Source: Bryobacterales bacterium
GTDB lineage: Bacteria; Acidobacteriota; Terriglobia; Bryobacterales; UBA6623
Length of the DNA stretch: 64,000 bases
NCBI GenBank assembly: GCA_022824585.1
Contig: JAJDZN010000031.1
Coordinates: 1 to 64,000, forward strand
Direction: 5' to 3'
Shown here one piece after another: positions 37,922 to 46,688 of this stretch. Position 1 is the first letter of the stretch; each line of letters starts with the position of its first letter. Under the pieces are notes generated by a model, which saw only the letters and a program-made list of their open reading frames with translations, searched no databases and was not told the origin of the DNA. The position numbers and the translations under genes are program-made.

Positions 37922-38662
37922 ATGGCGAAGTCCGACCAGGGTTGCGACCTGCTCGTCTTCTCGGCTCATCCCGACGATGCCGAACTGTGCTGCGGAGGGC
38001 TTCTGCTCGTGGCCCGCGCCAACGGATGGAAGACGGGTGTGGTAGACCTCACGCGCGGCGAATCTGGCACCCTTGGTACGCCTGAGACTCGACTGAGCGA
38101 GGCGCGCCGCGCGAGTGATCTCCTCGGCTTGTCGGTCAGGCGCAATCTGGGGCTGCCGGACGGACGGGTGCGCGACACCGATGCCAACCGCAAGCTCATC
38201 GTGGAGACCGTCCGCGAACTGAAGCCGCAGGTCCTGGTAGGCCCGCCGCACGAGGACCACCACCCCGACCACATGGCGACCGCCGAACTCTTGCAGCGGA
38301 GCTTGTTCCTGTGCGGGGTGAGAAAGTACGCTCCGGGCAGCGCGCCTTGGAGGCCCAAGGCCCTCTTGAAGCACTTCGGCAGCCGGTGCGTTGCACCGCA
38401 GCTCGTCGTCGATATTTCGGATGTCTTCGAGCAGCGCATGAAGGCTGTGCGGGCGTATGAATCGCAATTCGGAGTCGACCAGCCGGAGGACTTCCCGGTG
38501 CGCCTGGCTTCGGCAAGGTTCCTCAAGTCCATCGAGGCGACCTTGGCATACTACGGCTCGCTGATCGGCGTCGCCTACGGCGAGCCGTTCACGAGTGAGG
38601 TCCCTTTGCCGGTCCGGGATCTGGTCGGCCTGTTCAGCAACGAGCCGTGGAAAGACCGCTGA
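37922..38662 (+). CDS. bshB1: Bacillithiol biosynthesis deacetylase BshB1
   Basis: 246 residues; a member of the LmbE/PIG-L zinc deacetylases. The zinc motif AHPDDAELCCGG is near residue 15 and the second ligand segment is HEDHHPDHMAT. TRGESGTLGT and the C-terminal SLIGVAYGEPF place it in the BshB1 subgroup. It removes the acetyl group from N-acetylglucosaminyl-malate, the second step of bacillithiol synthesis. It overlaps bshA by 16 bases, so the two are translated together. The TTG six bases earlier is an alternative start. The ligating enzyme BshC, which adds cysteine, is not in the window. Confidence 0.93.
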   Translation: MAKSDQGCDLLVFSAHPDDAELCCGGLLLVARANGWKTGVVDLTRGESGTLGTPETRLSEARRASDLLGLSVRRNLGLPDGRVRDTDANRKLIVETVRELKPQVLVGPPHEDHHPDHMATAELLQRSLFLCGVRKYAPGSAPWRPKALLKHFGSRCVAPQLVVDISDVFEQRMKAVRAYESQFGVDQPEDFPVRLASARFLKSIEATLAYYGSLIGVAYGEPFTSEVPLPVRDLVGLFSNEPWKDR

Positions 38663-39780
38663 CGATTGCCATCATCTGCCACCCGACTCTGGGCGGCAGC
38701 GGCGTGGTGGCCACGGACCTTGGCACGGCGCTGGCAGAGCGCGGCCACAAAGTCCATATCGTGAGCCACCGGCGCCCGGTCCGTATCGCCTCGCCCCATC
38801 CGCGGGTCCGCTTTCATGAAGTGCCGGTCACCCGCTATCCGCTGTTCACCTACCCTCCCTACACATTGGCCTTGGCTACCAAGCTCGCCGCCTTGTGCCG
38901 GGAAGAGCGGATCGACGTGCTCCACGCGCACTATGCGATCCCGCACGCCATCAGCGCGTACCTCTGCCGCCAGATGCTTGGCCGCGACGCGCCGAAGATC
39001 GTGACAACGCTTCACGGGACGGACATCACGTTGGTCGGGCTCGACGACTCGTTCTACGAGATCACACGTTTCAGCCTGCTCGAAAGTGATGGCGTGACGG
39101 CCGTGTCCAACTACTTGGCCCGCCAGGTCAGGCAGCGCTTCAAACTGGAGAGCGAGGTCACGACGATCTACAACTTCATTGATCTCGAGCGATTCTCGCC
39201 CTCCAACCGCGACGGCGCCGTGCGGTCCCGCTTCGCTTGCGGTGACGAGGCCTTGGTCGGGCACCTGTCGAACTTCCGCTGGGTGAAGCGCGTCCCAGAC
39301 GTCGTGAGGGTGTTTCAGCGCATCGTGCTGCGTGTTCCGGCGTGCTTGGTGATGATCGGCGATGGTCCCGACCTTCCCGCCGTGAAACTGGTGGCGGACG
39401 AGTTGGGAGTGCTCGACCGGATCAAGTTCTTGGGGTCCGAGCAGGATGCGGCGGCGCTGCTGCCGGAACTGGACCTGTTCTTGTTGCCCAGCGAGCAGGA
39501 GAGCTTTGGACTGGCGGCCTTGGAAGCCATGGCCTGCGGCGTGCCCGTGATCGCATCGAATGTCGGCGGCCTGCCGGAACTTGTGACGGAAGGCGGGGCC
39601 GGCCACTTGTTTCCTTTGGGGGCTGTGGCGGCCATGGGTGAGAAGGCTGCGGACATCCTTGCCGACCGAGCCGAGCATGCCCGCCTCCGGGCCGGAGCGC
39701 GCACGCGGGCAGAGGACTTTCGCCAGGACGGGCTCGTTGGGCAGTACGAAGCGTTCTATCGGTCTGTGCTTTCGCGCTAG
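38647..39780 (+). CDS. bshA: N-acetyl-alpha-D-glucosaminyl L-malate synthase BshA
   Basis: 377 residues from GTG 38647 inside the end of bshB1. GT4 glycosyltransferase with the BshA N-terminus (IAIICHPTLGGSGVVATDLG), HAHYAIPHAISAYL, TTLHGTDITLVG, VSNYLARQVRQ and the nucleotide-sugar binding EQESFGLAALEAMACGVPVI. It joins N-acetylglucosamine from UDP-GlcNAc to L-malate, the first committed step of bacillithiol. Bacillithiol is the low-molecular-weight thiol of Firmicutes, Bacteroidetes, Deinococcus and Acidobacteriota, consistent with the proposed host. The katG neighbour fits a redox-defence context. Confidence 0.95.
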   Translation: MERPLTIAIICHPTLGGSGVVATDLGTALAERGHKVHIVSHRRPVRIASPHPRVRFHEVPVTRYPLFTYPPYTLALATKLAALCREERIDVLHAHYAIPHAISAYLCRQMLGRDAPKIVTTLHGTDITLVGLDDSFYEITRFSLLESDGVTAVSNYLARQVRQRFKLESEVTTIYNFIDLERFSPSNRDGAVRSRFACGDEALVGHLSNFRWVKRVPDVVRVFQRIVLRVPACLVMIGDGPDLPAVKLVADELGVLDRIKFLGSEQDAAALLPELDLFLLPSEQESFGLAALEAMACGVPVIASNVGGLPELVTEGGAGHLFPLGAVAAMGEKAADILADRAEHARLRAGARTRAEDFRQDGLVGQYEAFYRSVLSR

Positions 39781-39977
39781 CCTTCCCGCGCTTCTGAGGA
39801 GAGGCGGCTCGCGACTCGATCTCCCGCAACCCTTGGTCGTTTGAGCGGAGCACTCCGGCAGCTGCTCCCTGTATGCCGCGGGGCGTATCGATGCTGGCTG
39901 CTGGCGCTGTCCAGTTCGGCGCGCCCGGCCCGACCGAAGTCGAGGCTCTGTTACTGGCCAGCATCTGCCCGGCGGTA

Positions 39978-40385
39978 TCAGGAGGTTTCTCGTGATTTCA
40001 CGATAGCCCCTACCAGTGCACCCGCCAGCACGTAATTGATCAAGATGCCGAGGAACCAGCCCCAGGCCAGAGACAGCGGGATCGGCATGAAGCCGTAGAA
40101 GCCCCAGCCCATCGAGATGCCGGAGGCGAGGCCGAACAAGGCGCCGAGCTTTAGGCCGGCCGCGAGGGACTTGCGCGTGACCAAGCATGTGTAGATCATC
40201 ACGAAACAGGCCGCCGTCGCAAGCGCGATGGAGTACATGAGCGCCATATTCATCTCTTCCATGGGGCGCCACAGGTCGGCAGTGGCCTGATAGATGGGGT
40301 CTAGCAGCATGCCGTGAGTGACGACGTCGACTATCGACCACGTCAAGAACACGGCAACGACGGCTAGGATGGGTCGCGGTGACAT
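39978..40385 (-). CDS. Small four-segment membrane protein
   Basis: 135 residues from ATG 40385, with GGGAGG 8 bases upstream; the GTG at 40394 overlaps the ribosome site and is less likely. Four hydrophobic segments are visible, at about 5-22 (PILAVVAVFLTWSIVDVVTH), 45-65 (MALMYSIALATAACFVMIYT), 75-95 (GLKLGALFGLASGISMG) and 105-128. The Gly-rich third and fourth segments and the repeated 'G-x-L-x-G' pattern suggest a DUF1761-like integral membrane protein, but the family was not identified. Function unknown. Confidence 0.7.
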   Translation of the reverse strand: MSPRPILAVVAVFLTWSIVDVVTHGMLLDPIYQATADLWRPMEEMNMALMYSIALATAACFVMIYTCLVTRKSLAAGLKLGALFGLASGISMGWGFYGFMPIPLSLAWGWFLGILINYVLAGALVGAIVKSRETS

Positions 40386-40797
40386 CTCGTCCACCTCCCT
40401 TCATCGGGCAGCCGCGCCCGGTGCGGGCAGGAGTTTCTGGGAAGCTCTCGCTCGTCAGGTAGGATACACGAGCGTTGGTCAGGGGCGGGTCCGGCCTCCA
40501 GTTGCAGTTTGCGTCGACGCCCTGCTGCGCGGACCGCGTCACCTCGAGAATTCCGGGCGGCGTTGTCAGGCTGACGTGCAGCAGTGTGGCTCAGATCGGG
40601 CGGCGACTGCTGCGAAAAGTGTGCCTGGTGGTGATTCGACCGTGCTGGGGAATGGGATCGGGAGGCCGAGGCGAACAGTGACAATTCCGGACCAAGCCGT
40701 GTCTGCCAATGCGTCCGGCGCCGACTTCCTAGAATAGATAGTTTGCAGCCCGCAGGGGTCGGTCGCCGCCCGGCTCCCGCGATCGCACACGAATCCC
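40386..40797. other. Divergent intergenic region upstream of cysM
   Basis: About 410 bases between the small membrane protein and cysM. A TAGAAT/TAGATA cluster near 40729-40741 is a plausible cysM promoter with a leader of about 60 bases. No credible gene was found on either strand. Confidence 0.35.
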
Positions 40798-41733
40798 ATG
40801 CCTGCGCTCGGCGCGACAAGCCGGAACTCTCCGAACGGGGTCGGGCTGTTGGACCTGATCGGCGACACGCCCCTGATCCGCTTGGACAGCCTGACTGGCG
40901 ACCTGCCTGACGTGCGCCTGTACGGCAAGGCGGAATATCTGAATCCCGGCGGCTCCGTCAAGGACCGACCGGCCGCGAACATGATCCGCACGGCGGAGCG
41001 CGAGGGAAAGCTGCGCCCCGGGCAGACCATCATGGATGCCACCAGCGGCAACACCGGCATCGCCTACGCGATGATCGCCGCCGTGCGCGGCTACCCGGTC
41101 AAGCTGTACCTGCCGAGCAACGCCTCGCCGGAGCGCAAGCGCATCCTTGCCGCCTACGGTGCGGAGCTGGTTCTGACGGACCCGGCGCTACAGACCGATG
41201 GCGCCATCCAAGCGTGCCGAGCGGCCTACGAGCAGGATCGCGAGACGTGCTTCTATCCCGACCAATACGGCAATCCCGCGAACTGGAGGGCGCACTACGA
41301 GACGACCGGGCCCGAGATCTGGGAGCAGACCGGCGGCGCGATCACGCACTTCGTCACGGGTCTGGGCACGAGCGGGACGCTGATGGGTACGGGGCGCTAC
41401 TTGCGCGAGCGCAATCCAGACGTGCAGGTCGTTTCCATGCAGCCCTCCACAGGATTCCACGGGCTGGAGGGCCTCAAGCACATGGCGACCGCCATGCAGC
41501 CCGCCATCTACGACCCGTCTCTGGCGGACCGCGAAGTGTTCGTGGACACCGAGGACGCCTACGACATGGTGCGGAAGCTGGCCTGCGAGTCTGGCCTGAT
41601 GGTAGGCATCTCGTCCGGCGCCAATGTCGTGGCGGCCTTGCGGCTTGCACGGCAGGTCGGGCGGGGTGTCATCGTGACGGTGCTCTGCGACGGCGCGGAC
41701 AAGTACCTCAGCGAGCGCTTCTGGGAGGATTGA
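40798..41733 (+). CDS. cysM: Cysteine synthase CysM (O-phosphoserine/CysO-type likely)
   Basis: 311 residues, a fold-II PLP enzyme. The PLP lysine is Lys55 in LNPGGSVKDRPAANM, with the substrate loop TSGNTGIAYA and the phosphate cradle GLGTSGTLMGTGRYL. The stretch QYGNPANWRAHYETTGPEIW and the linkage to the JAMM protease 7 bases downstream resemble the mycobacterial CysM that makes cysteine from O-phosphoserine and the thiocarboxylated carrier CysO. An ordinary O-acetylserine sulfhydrylase cannot be excluded. No ThiS/MoaD-like carrier gene lies in the window. First gene of a probable operon running to the DUF1501 gene. Confidence 0.9.
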   Translation: MPALGATSRNSPNGVGLLDLIGDTPLIRLDSLTGDLPDVRLYGKAEYLNPGGSVKDRPAANMIRTAEREGKLRPGQTIMDATSGNTGIAYAMIAAVRGYPVKLYLPSNASPERKRILAAYGAELVLTDPALQTDGAIQACRAAYEQDRETCFYPDQYGNPANWRAHYETTGPEIWEQTGGAITHFVTGLGTSGTLMGTGRYLRERNPDVQVVSMQPSTGFHGLEGLKHMATAMQPAIYDPSLADREVFVDTEDAYDMVRKLACESGLMVGISSGANVVAALRLARQVGRGVIVTVLCDGADKYLSERFWED

Positions 41734-41740
41734 GCCTGCG

Positions 41741-42163
41741 ATGCTGCGCATTCTCAGGATTCCGTTCGCCGTGATGCGGGCGCATGCCGAGGCGGCCTAC
41801 CCCAACGAGTGCGTCGGCGCCATGCTGGGCAAGACCGGACCGGACGGCAAGACCGTCGGGTTGGCCATGCCGCTGGAGAATTCCGCCGAAGGCTCCCAGC
41901 ACGCCTTCTACCAGCTCTCCAGCGACAGCTTGCTGGCCGCCGACATGGCCGCGCGCCAGATGGGCATGGACATGCTTGGCATCTATCACTCCCATCCGGA
42001 TGCCGACGCCTATTTTTCCGACACCGACTTGAAGCACTCCTGCCCGTGGTACTCGTTCGTCGTGCTGTCGGTGAAGAGTGGCGAATACGATCACTCCAAC
42101 AGCTGGCTGCCGGATTTTGAGCAGACGCGCGCCGAGCGCGAGGAGCTCCAGATCGCCGAGTGA
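41741..42163 (+). CDS. JAMM/M67 metalloprotease, Mec-like
   Basis: 140 residues; an MPN/JAB1 domain of the short bacterial type. The zinc site is complete: Glu23 (YPNECVG), His83 and His85 in IYHSHPDADAYFS, and Asp96 (SDTD). In Mycobacterium the equivalent Mec cuts the cysteine off the CysO carrier after CysM has attached it, regenerating the carrier. The adjacent cysM argues for that role here. GGAGG occurs 12 bases upstream, within the end of cysM. Cytoplasmic. Confidence 0.9.
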   Translation: MLRILRIPFAVMRAHAEAAYPNECVGAMLGKTGPDGKTVGLAMPLENSAEGSQHAFYQLSSDSLLAADMAARQMGMDMLGIYHSHPDADAYFSDTDLKHSCPWYSFVVLSVKSGEYDHSNSWLPDFEQTRAEREELQIAE

Positions 42164-42199
42164 CGCGATCGCCGGCTTGCCCTGCGACCCCTGCCGCCC

Positions 42200-43525
42200 A
42201 TGACCATCAATCGCCTGTTCGTCCGCGACATCCGCTTCCCCACCTCCCAGGAATTGGACGGATCGGACGCGATGAATCCGGATCCGGACTACTCAGCCGC
42301 CTATGTCGTGCTGGAGACAGACACCGGCCTGTCCGGCCACGGTCTCACATTCACCTTGGGGCGCGGCACGGAGATCGTGGTAGCCGCCGCCGAGGCCATG
42401 CGCCCATTGGTCTGCGGCCACAGCTTGGAAGAGTTCACGGCGGATATGGGCAGGTTCTGGCGCCGCATGACGGGGGACTCGCAGCTGCGCTGGATCGGGC
42501 CGGACAAGGGCGCGGTCCATCTGGCGGCCGCGGCCGTCGTGAACGCTGTCTGGGACCTGTGGGCCAAGAGCGCTCGCAAGCCTGTTTGGCGCTTGGTGGC
42601 CGAGATGACGCCCGCGGAGTTCGTGCGCTTGATCGACTTCCGCTATCTCACCGACGCGCTGACGCCCCAACAAGCATTGGAAATGCTCGAGGCGCGGTCC
42701 GGCGGCAAGGCGGAGCGGATTGCCAGGATGGAGGCCGAGGGCTACCCCGCCTACACCACCTCGGCCGGCTGGCTGGGCTATTCCGACGACAAGATTCGAG
42801 CTCTCTGCCGCCAAGGCTTGGCGCAGGGTTGGAGGCGGTTCAAGATCAAGGTCGGGCGCGACCCGGCAGACGACCGGCGCCGCTGCGCGATCATCCGCGA
42901 GCAGATCGGCGAGGATGGCATCTTGATGACGGATGCGAACCAAGTCTGGGATGTGCCCCAAGCGGTGGAGCGCATGATTGAGCTCGCGCCTTACCGCCCG
43001 TTGTGGATCGAGGAGCCGACGAGTCCCGACGACGTGCTCGGGCACCGCGCCATCAAGCAGGCGCTGCTGCCGCACGGGATCGCCGTGGCGACCGGGGAGA
43101 TGTGCCAGAACAGGGTGCTGTTCAAGCAGTTCTTGCAAGCGGAAGCCATTGATTTCGTGCAGATCGATGCGACGCGCCTAGGCGGAGTGAACGAGGTCTT
43201 GGCCGTGCTGCTGCTGGCGGCTAAGTTCGGCAAGCCGGTCTGCCCCCATGCCGGCGGCGTCGGGCTGTGCGAGTACGTGCAGCACCTGTCCCTGATCGAC
43301 TACATCTGCGTGTCGGCGACGCTCGATCAGCGCGTGATCGAGTACGTGGATCATCTGCACGAGCACTTTGTCGATCCGGTTCGCATGCGGGACGGGAATT
43401 ACTTGCCTCCGCGGGCGCCGGGCTACAGCATTGAGATGCGGCCGGAATCGCTGGACAAGTACGAGTTCCGGCCGCAGGGGTCATGGGGTAAGCTAGGAGC
43501 GAGACGAGGAGCGCCGTCACGATGA
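42200..43525 (+). CDS. L-fuconate dehydratase-type enolase-superfamily enzyme
   Basis: 441 residues, full length for FucD/ENOSF1. It carries an N-terminal capping domain (LFVRDIRFPTSQELDGSDAM) and a TIM barrel with the acid-sugar dehydratase residues: Lys in RRFKIKVG, metal ligands in LMTDANQVWD, WIEEPTSPDD and ATGEMCQN, and the general base His in CPHAGGVGLCEYVQH. These match L-fuconate dehydratase, which converts L-fuconate to 2-keto-3-deoxy-L-fuconate in oxidative fucose breakdown. This supports use of fucose-containing polysaccharide. Its stop overlaps the next ATG (ATGA), indicating coupled translation. Confidence 0.88.
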   Translation: MTINRLFVRDIRFPTSQELDGSDAMNPDPDYSAAYVVLETDTGLSGHGLTFTLGRGTEIVVAAAEAMRPLVCGHSLEEFTADMGRFWRRMTGDSQLRWIGPDKGAVHLAAAAVVNAVWDLWAKSARKPVWRLVAEMTPAEFVRLIDFRYLTDALTPQQALEMLEARSGGKAERIARMEAEGYPAYTTSAGWLGYSDDKIRALCRQGLAQGWRRFKIKVGRDPADDRRRCAIIREQIGEDGILMTDANQVWDVPQAVERMIELAPYRPLWIEEPTSPDDVLGHRAIKQALLPHGIAVATGEMCQNRVLFKQFLQAEAIDFVQIDATRLGGVNEVLAVLLLAAKFGKPVCPHAGGVGLCEYVQHLSLIDYICVSATLDQRVIEYVDHLHEHFVDPVRMRDGNYLPPRAPGYSIEMRPESLDKYEFRPQGSWGKLGARRGAPSR

Positions 43526-44934
43526 CACCCACCGTTGCCCTGAACCGACGCGAGCTCATGAAGGTGTTGGGGGGCGGTCTCGCCAACGTCGGGCTGGCCT
43601 CGGTGTTGGCCCGCGACGGCGCGCTGGGGGCATCGGGCGGTAGCGGCGTGCCCGCGCCCCATTTCGCGCCCAAGGCGAAGAGCGTCATCTCGATCTTCTG
43701 CTACGGCGGGCCCAGCCACGTCGATACCTTCGACCCCAAGCCGGAGTTGGACAGGTACGCCGGCGAGGTCATGACCGGCGTCGGCGAAGTGGTCGTCTCG
43801 CAGGGCAATCCCGGAGGGCTGATGCCCTCCCCGTGGAAGTTCAAGAAGTACGGCCAGAGCGGCCTCGAGGTTTCCGAGCTGTTCCCGCAGGTCGCCCAAC
43901 ATGTGGACGATATCGCGGTGATCCGCTCGATGCACACCCTGTCCAACGACCACGGCCCGGCCCTGTACCAGATGAACACCGGCACTGTGCTGGCCGGCCA
44001 TCCCAGCGTGGGCAGTTGGCTGACCTACGGCCTAGGCTCGGAGAATCAGAACCTTCCCGGCTACGTCGTCTTCACGGATCATCGCGGCGGCCCCATCAAC
44101 GGCCAGCCCAACTGGGGCGCGGGCTTCATGCCGGCCGCTTTTCAGGGGACGCAGTTCCGCTCAACCGGCGATCCGATCGTCGACTTGCGTCCGCCGAAGG
44201 AGATCAGCCGCGAGCGCCAGCGCAAGTGGCTTGACCTGCTGCAGGACCTCAACCGCGAGCACTTGGCCCAGAACCCGGAGGACAACGAACTCGCCGCGCG
44301 CATCCAGTCCTACGAGCTGGCCTACAACATGCAGGTGCATGCGACCGAGGCGATCGACATCTCCAAGGAGAGCGAGGCCACCCGCAAGCTGTACGGCTTG
44401 GACGAGGAGCGCACCCGCTTCTTCGGGCGCCAGGCTCTGATGGCGCGGCGCTTGGTCGAGCGCGGCGTGCGCGTAGTGCAGCTGTATTCCGGCGGCGGCA
44501 ATCACGAGCCGACGTGGGACCAGCACTGGTCGCTGAAGCACTTCCACACGATGCATGCCGGTGAGACGGACGGCCCGATCGCGGGCTTGCTGACCGATCT
44601 CAAGCAGCGCGGCCTGCTCGACGACACGCTGGTCGTCTGGCACGGCGAGTTTGGCCGGATGCCGATCAGCCAGCGGCTGGACGGCCGCGACCACAATCCC
44701 TACGGCTTCACGGTCTGGCTGGCCGGCGGCGGCGTCAAGGGCGGCACGGTGGTTGGAGCGACGGATCAGTTCGGCTACAGGGCCGTGGAGAGCCCCAAGT
44801 CGGTCTACGACTTGCACGCCACGCTCATGCACCTGATGGGGCTGGATCACGAGCGGCTGACCTACCACCACAATGGCCGGGACATGCGCCTGACCGATGT
44901 GCACGGCAACCTGATCAGCGAGATCTTCGCGTAG
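43522..44934 (+). CDS. DUF1501 secreted protein (sulfatase-like fold)
   Basis: 470 residues. A Tat-type signal (LNRRELMKVLGGGLANVGLASVL) is followed by the DUF1501 pattern: SVISIFCYGGPSHVDTFDPKP, IRSMHTLSNDHGPALYQMNTG, TWDQHWSLKHFHTMHAGETDGP, VVWHGEFGRMPISQ and DHNPYGFTVWLAGGGVKGG. DUF1501 proteins belong to the alkaline-phosphatase-like superfamily and usually accompany PSD1 (DUF1549/DUF1553) proteins. Their reaction is unknown; a role in sugar or glycan breakdown is inferred from genomic context. Translationally coupled to the fuconate dehydratase gene. Confidence 0.9.
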   Translation: MTPTVALNRRELMKVLGGGLANVGLASVLARDGALGASGGSGVPAPHFAPKAKSVISIFCYGGPSHVDTFDPKPELDRYAGEVMTGVGEVVVSQGNPGGLMPSPWKFKKYGQSGLEVSELFPQVAQHVDDIAVIRSMHTLSNDHGPALYQMNTGTVLAGHPSVGSWLTYGLGSENQNLPGYVVFTDHRGGPINGQPNWGAGFMPAAFQGTQFRSTGDPIVDLRPPKEISRERQRKWLDLLQDLNREHLAQNPEDNELAARIQSYELAYNMQVHATEAIDISKESEATRKLYGLDEERTRFFGRQALMARRLVERGVRVVQLYSGGGNHEPTWDQHWSLKHFHTMHAGETDGPIAGLLTDLKQRGLLDDTLVVWHGEFGRMPISQRLDGRDHNPYGFTVWLAGGGVKGGTVVGATDQFGYRAVESPKSVYDLHATLMHLMGLDHERLTYHHNGRDMRLTDVHGNLISEIFA

Positions 44935-44957
44935 CTCGATTCGCCCCGGCCGGAAGC

Positions 44958-45731
44958 CTACTGGGCGTTGCGCTCCCGGCGTGCCTGACGGCGGCGGCGC
45001 TTCTGCTCCTTCTCGTCGATGATCGTGAGGTTGAAGTTCACCGCGATCATGGTCACGACCTCGACTACGTTCCCGTTCAAGCGGGTCGGGCGGTAGCGCC
45101 ACTGCGAGACGGCGTCCATGGCCGCCGGGGCGAGCAGCGGGTGCCCACTGATCAGTTTCAGATCGCGCACGCGGCCGTCGATGCCGATGATCGCCTCGAG
45201 CTGGACCTTCCCGGAGACGTACTGCTCGACAGCCTCGGGCGGGTAGACCGGCGGCGGCTTGTGCAGGACCCGCGCGTCTTGGATGTTGCCCCCGATGCGG
45301 ATTGGCGGAGGCAGCGCCAGGTGCTGGCCTGTCGTCGGAAACATCCCGAAGACACCTGCGGCGCTGGAATCGCCCGTGCCGCCCAGCGGTCCGCTCGGAG
45401 CGGGCATGGCCGCCAGCGGCGAGACCGGGCTGCCGATGTCGTTCAAGATCGCGACTTGGTCCGGAATGACCGACGGTGCCCGGAACTCCGTCTCGTAGCG
45501 CTGCGGGGCCGCTCGCGGCGCGGGCGCTGCCCGGGGCGGCGGCGGTGCGGGGGGCGGCGGGGGCGCGAGATAGATCGCCCGCAAGCCCCACTCCCCCAGA
45601 TCGATTTCGTAGGTGTTGAGCAGCGGCAGCAGGATCATGCCGCCGAGGCCGGCCAGCTGTAGGACCACCGACCCGGCGAAGCTCCAGCCTTGGCGGGCGG
45701 GTTGGCCTGCGGTGAAGCTTTGCTCGAACAC
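44958..45731 (-). CDS. TonB family energy transducer
   Basis: 257 residues from GTG 45731 with AAGGG 5-6 bases upstream. One membrane segment (about 17-40, SFAGSVVLQLAGLGGMILLP) is followed by a Pro/Ala-rich periplasm-spanning linker (APPPPPAPPPP and nearby). The C-terminal TonB domain (about 150-240) carries VYPPEAVEQYVSGKVQLEAI, IDGRVRDLKLISGHPLL and AMDAVSQWRYRP. It should couple the proton-motive force to the receptors encoded in this window. No exbB/exbD genes are nearby. The C-terminal tail is strongly basic (KRRRRQARRERN). Confidence 0.9.
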   Translation of the reverse strand: MFEQSFTAGQPARQGWSFAGSVVLQLAGLGGMILLPLLNTYEIDLGEWGLRAIYLAPPPPPAPPPPRAAPAPRAAPQRYETEFRAPSVIPDQVAILNDIGSPVSPLAAMPAPSGPLGGTGDSSAAGVFGMFPTTGQHLALPPPIRIGGNIQDARVLHKPPPVYPPEAVEQYVSGKVQLEAIIGIDGRVRDLKLISGHPLLAPAAMDAVSQWRYRPTRLNGNVVEVVTMIAVNFNLTIIDEKEQKRRRRQARRERNAQ

Positions 45732-45802
45732 AGAATCCCTTGCTTACTCTTGGGCATGCTCCGCGCCGTTTGGTTACCGGTGCGGCGCTGCCTGCTGGAC
45801 GG

Positions 45803-46591
45803 TCATGTCCCGAGCTTGCGCGCCAGATCGACGAAATCCCTGGCGCTGACGTCGAACTCGCCGTCGACGGACAGGTCAATCTGGCGATTCGGACGCTCGC
45901 GCGGCCGCGGCACGAAGGCCGTGCGCAGGCCCGCCTTGGCCGCGGCTCGCAGGTCGCCCTTGTGGGCGGCAACCATCATCACGGCGCCGGGCTCGAGTCC
46001 GAGCAGGTCGGCGGCCTTGAGGTACACCTCGCGGTCGGGCTTATAGCGGCCGGCCAGCTCCGCGGATAGCACGGCGTCCCATGGCAGGCCCCCGTGCTTG
46101 GCCATGTTGACCAGCAGGGCAACGTTGCCGTTAGACAGGGAGGCGATGATGAAGCGGGACTTGAGCCTGGCGAGGCCCGCGACCGCGTCGGGCCAGGGGT
46201 CGAGTCGGTGCCAGACGCGGTTGAGATCGTCCTTCTCGGCCTCGTCCAAGCCCGTGATCGCGAACCGTTCCAGCAGTCCGTCCAAGATCAGGCGGTGCAA
46301 CTCGTCGATCGTCTTCCACGGCAGCTCGCCGGTCCGCACGCGGTTCATCGCCGGTCCGTAGCCGTCGCGCCAAGCGTCGGCGAACGCGGCCCAGTCCACC
46401 TCCAGCCCCTTGGCCCGGCCGAGCGACCGGCCTTCGCGAATCACGGTTGAGCGCCAGTCGACCACCGTTCCGAAGACGTCGAACGCCAGGGCCTTGACCG
46501 AGTCGGGCTGGAAGGCTTGCAAGAGGGGGGCTCCAGCGGCGCAGAACATCAGCGCCCGGCGCGTGAGCGCCGGAGGGCCGCAACAGCGCAT
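45803..46591 (-). CDS. Haloacid dehalogenase type II-like hydrolase
   Basis: 262 residues. HAD motif I is ALAFDVFGTVVDWRSTV (nucleophile Asp about residue 38), motif II is SLSNGN, and motif III/IV comprises AGRYKPDREVYLKAADLLGL and VAAHKGDLRAAAKAG. It resembles L-2-haloacid dehalogenases (EC 3.8.1.2), which hydrolyse 2-halo acids to 2-hydroxy acids. The usual SSN and D-x-D pattern is only partly kept (ASLSNGN, VAAHKGD), so the substrate may differ. A hydrophobic, Tat-like N-terminus (LTRRALMFCAAGAPLLQAF) suggests export, which is unusual for the family. A TATACT element lies 7 bases before the ATG. Confidence 0.8.
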   Translation of the reverse strand: MRCCGPPALTRRALMFCAAGAPLLQAFQPDSVKALAFDVFGTVVDWRSTVIREGRSLGRAKGLEVDWAAFADAWRDGYGPAMNRVRTGELPWKTIDELHRLILDGLLERFAITGLDEAEKDDLNRVWHRLDPWPDAVAGLARLKSRFIIASLSNGNVALLVNMAKHGGLPWDAVLSAELAGRYKPDREVYLKAADLLGLEPGAVMMVAAHKGDLRAAAKAGLRTAFVPRPRERPNRQIDLSVDGEFDVSARDFVDLARKLGT

Positions 46592-46598
46592 CGCCTTG

Positions 46599-46604
46599 AG
46601 TATA
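46599..46604 (-). promoter_or_regulatory. -10 element of the haloacid dehalogenase gene, leaderless
   Basis: Minus-strand TATACT ends 7 bases before the ATG at 46591, the same hexamer as at the 19198 methyltransferase. The intervening bases contain AAGG, 3 bases from the start, too close for a ribosome site. Confidence 0.45.
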
Positions 46605-46688
46605 CGGGCAGTTGGCGGGCAACCTCAGGGGCAAGGCGAAAGCAAGTCGAAGCTTGGTCAAAACGCGCTAAGCTGAGGTGAACGGGTC

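Noticed and set aside
38575-40542. 655-codon minus-strand frame over bshA
   Set aside because: Antisense shadow of BshA and the small membrane protein region, with no recognisable domain.
44161-45972. 603-codon minus-strand frame
   Set aside because: Shadow of the DUF1501 and TonB genes in another frame, with Arg/Pro-rich composition.
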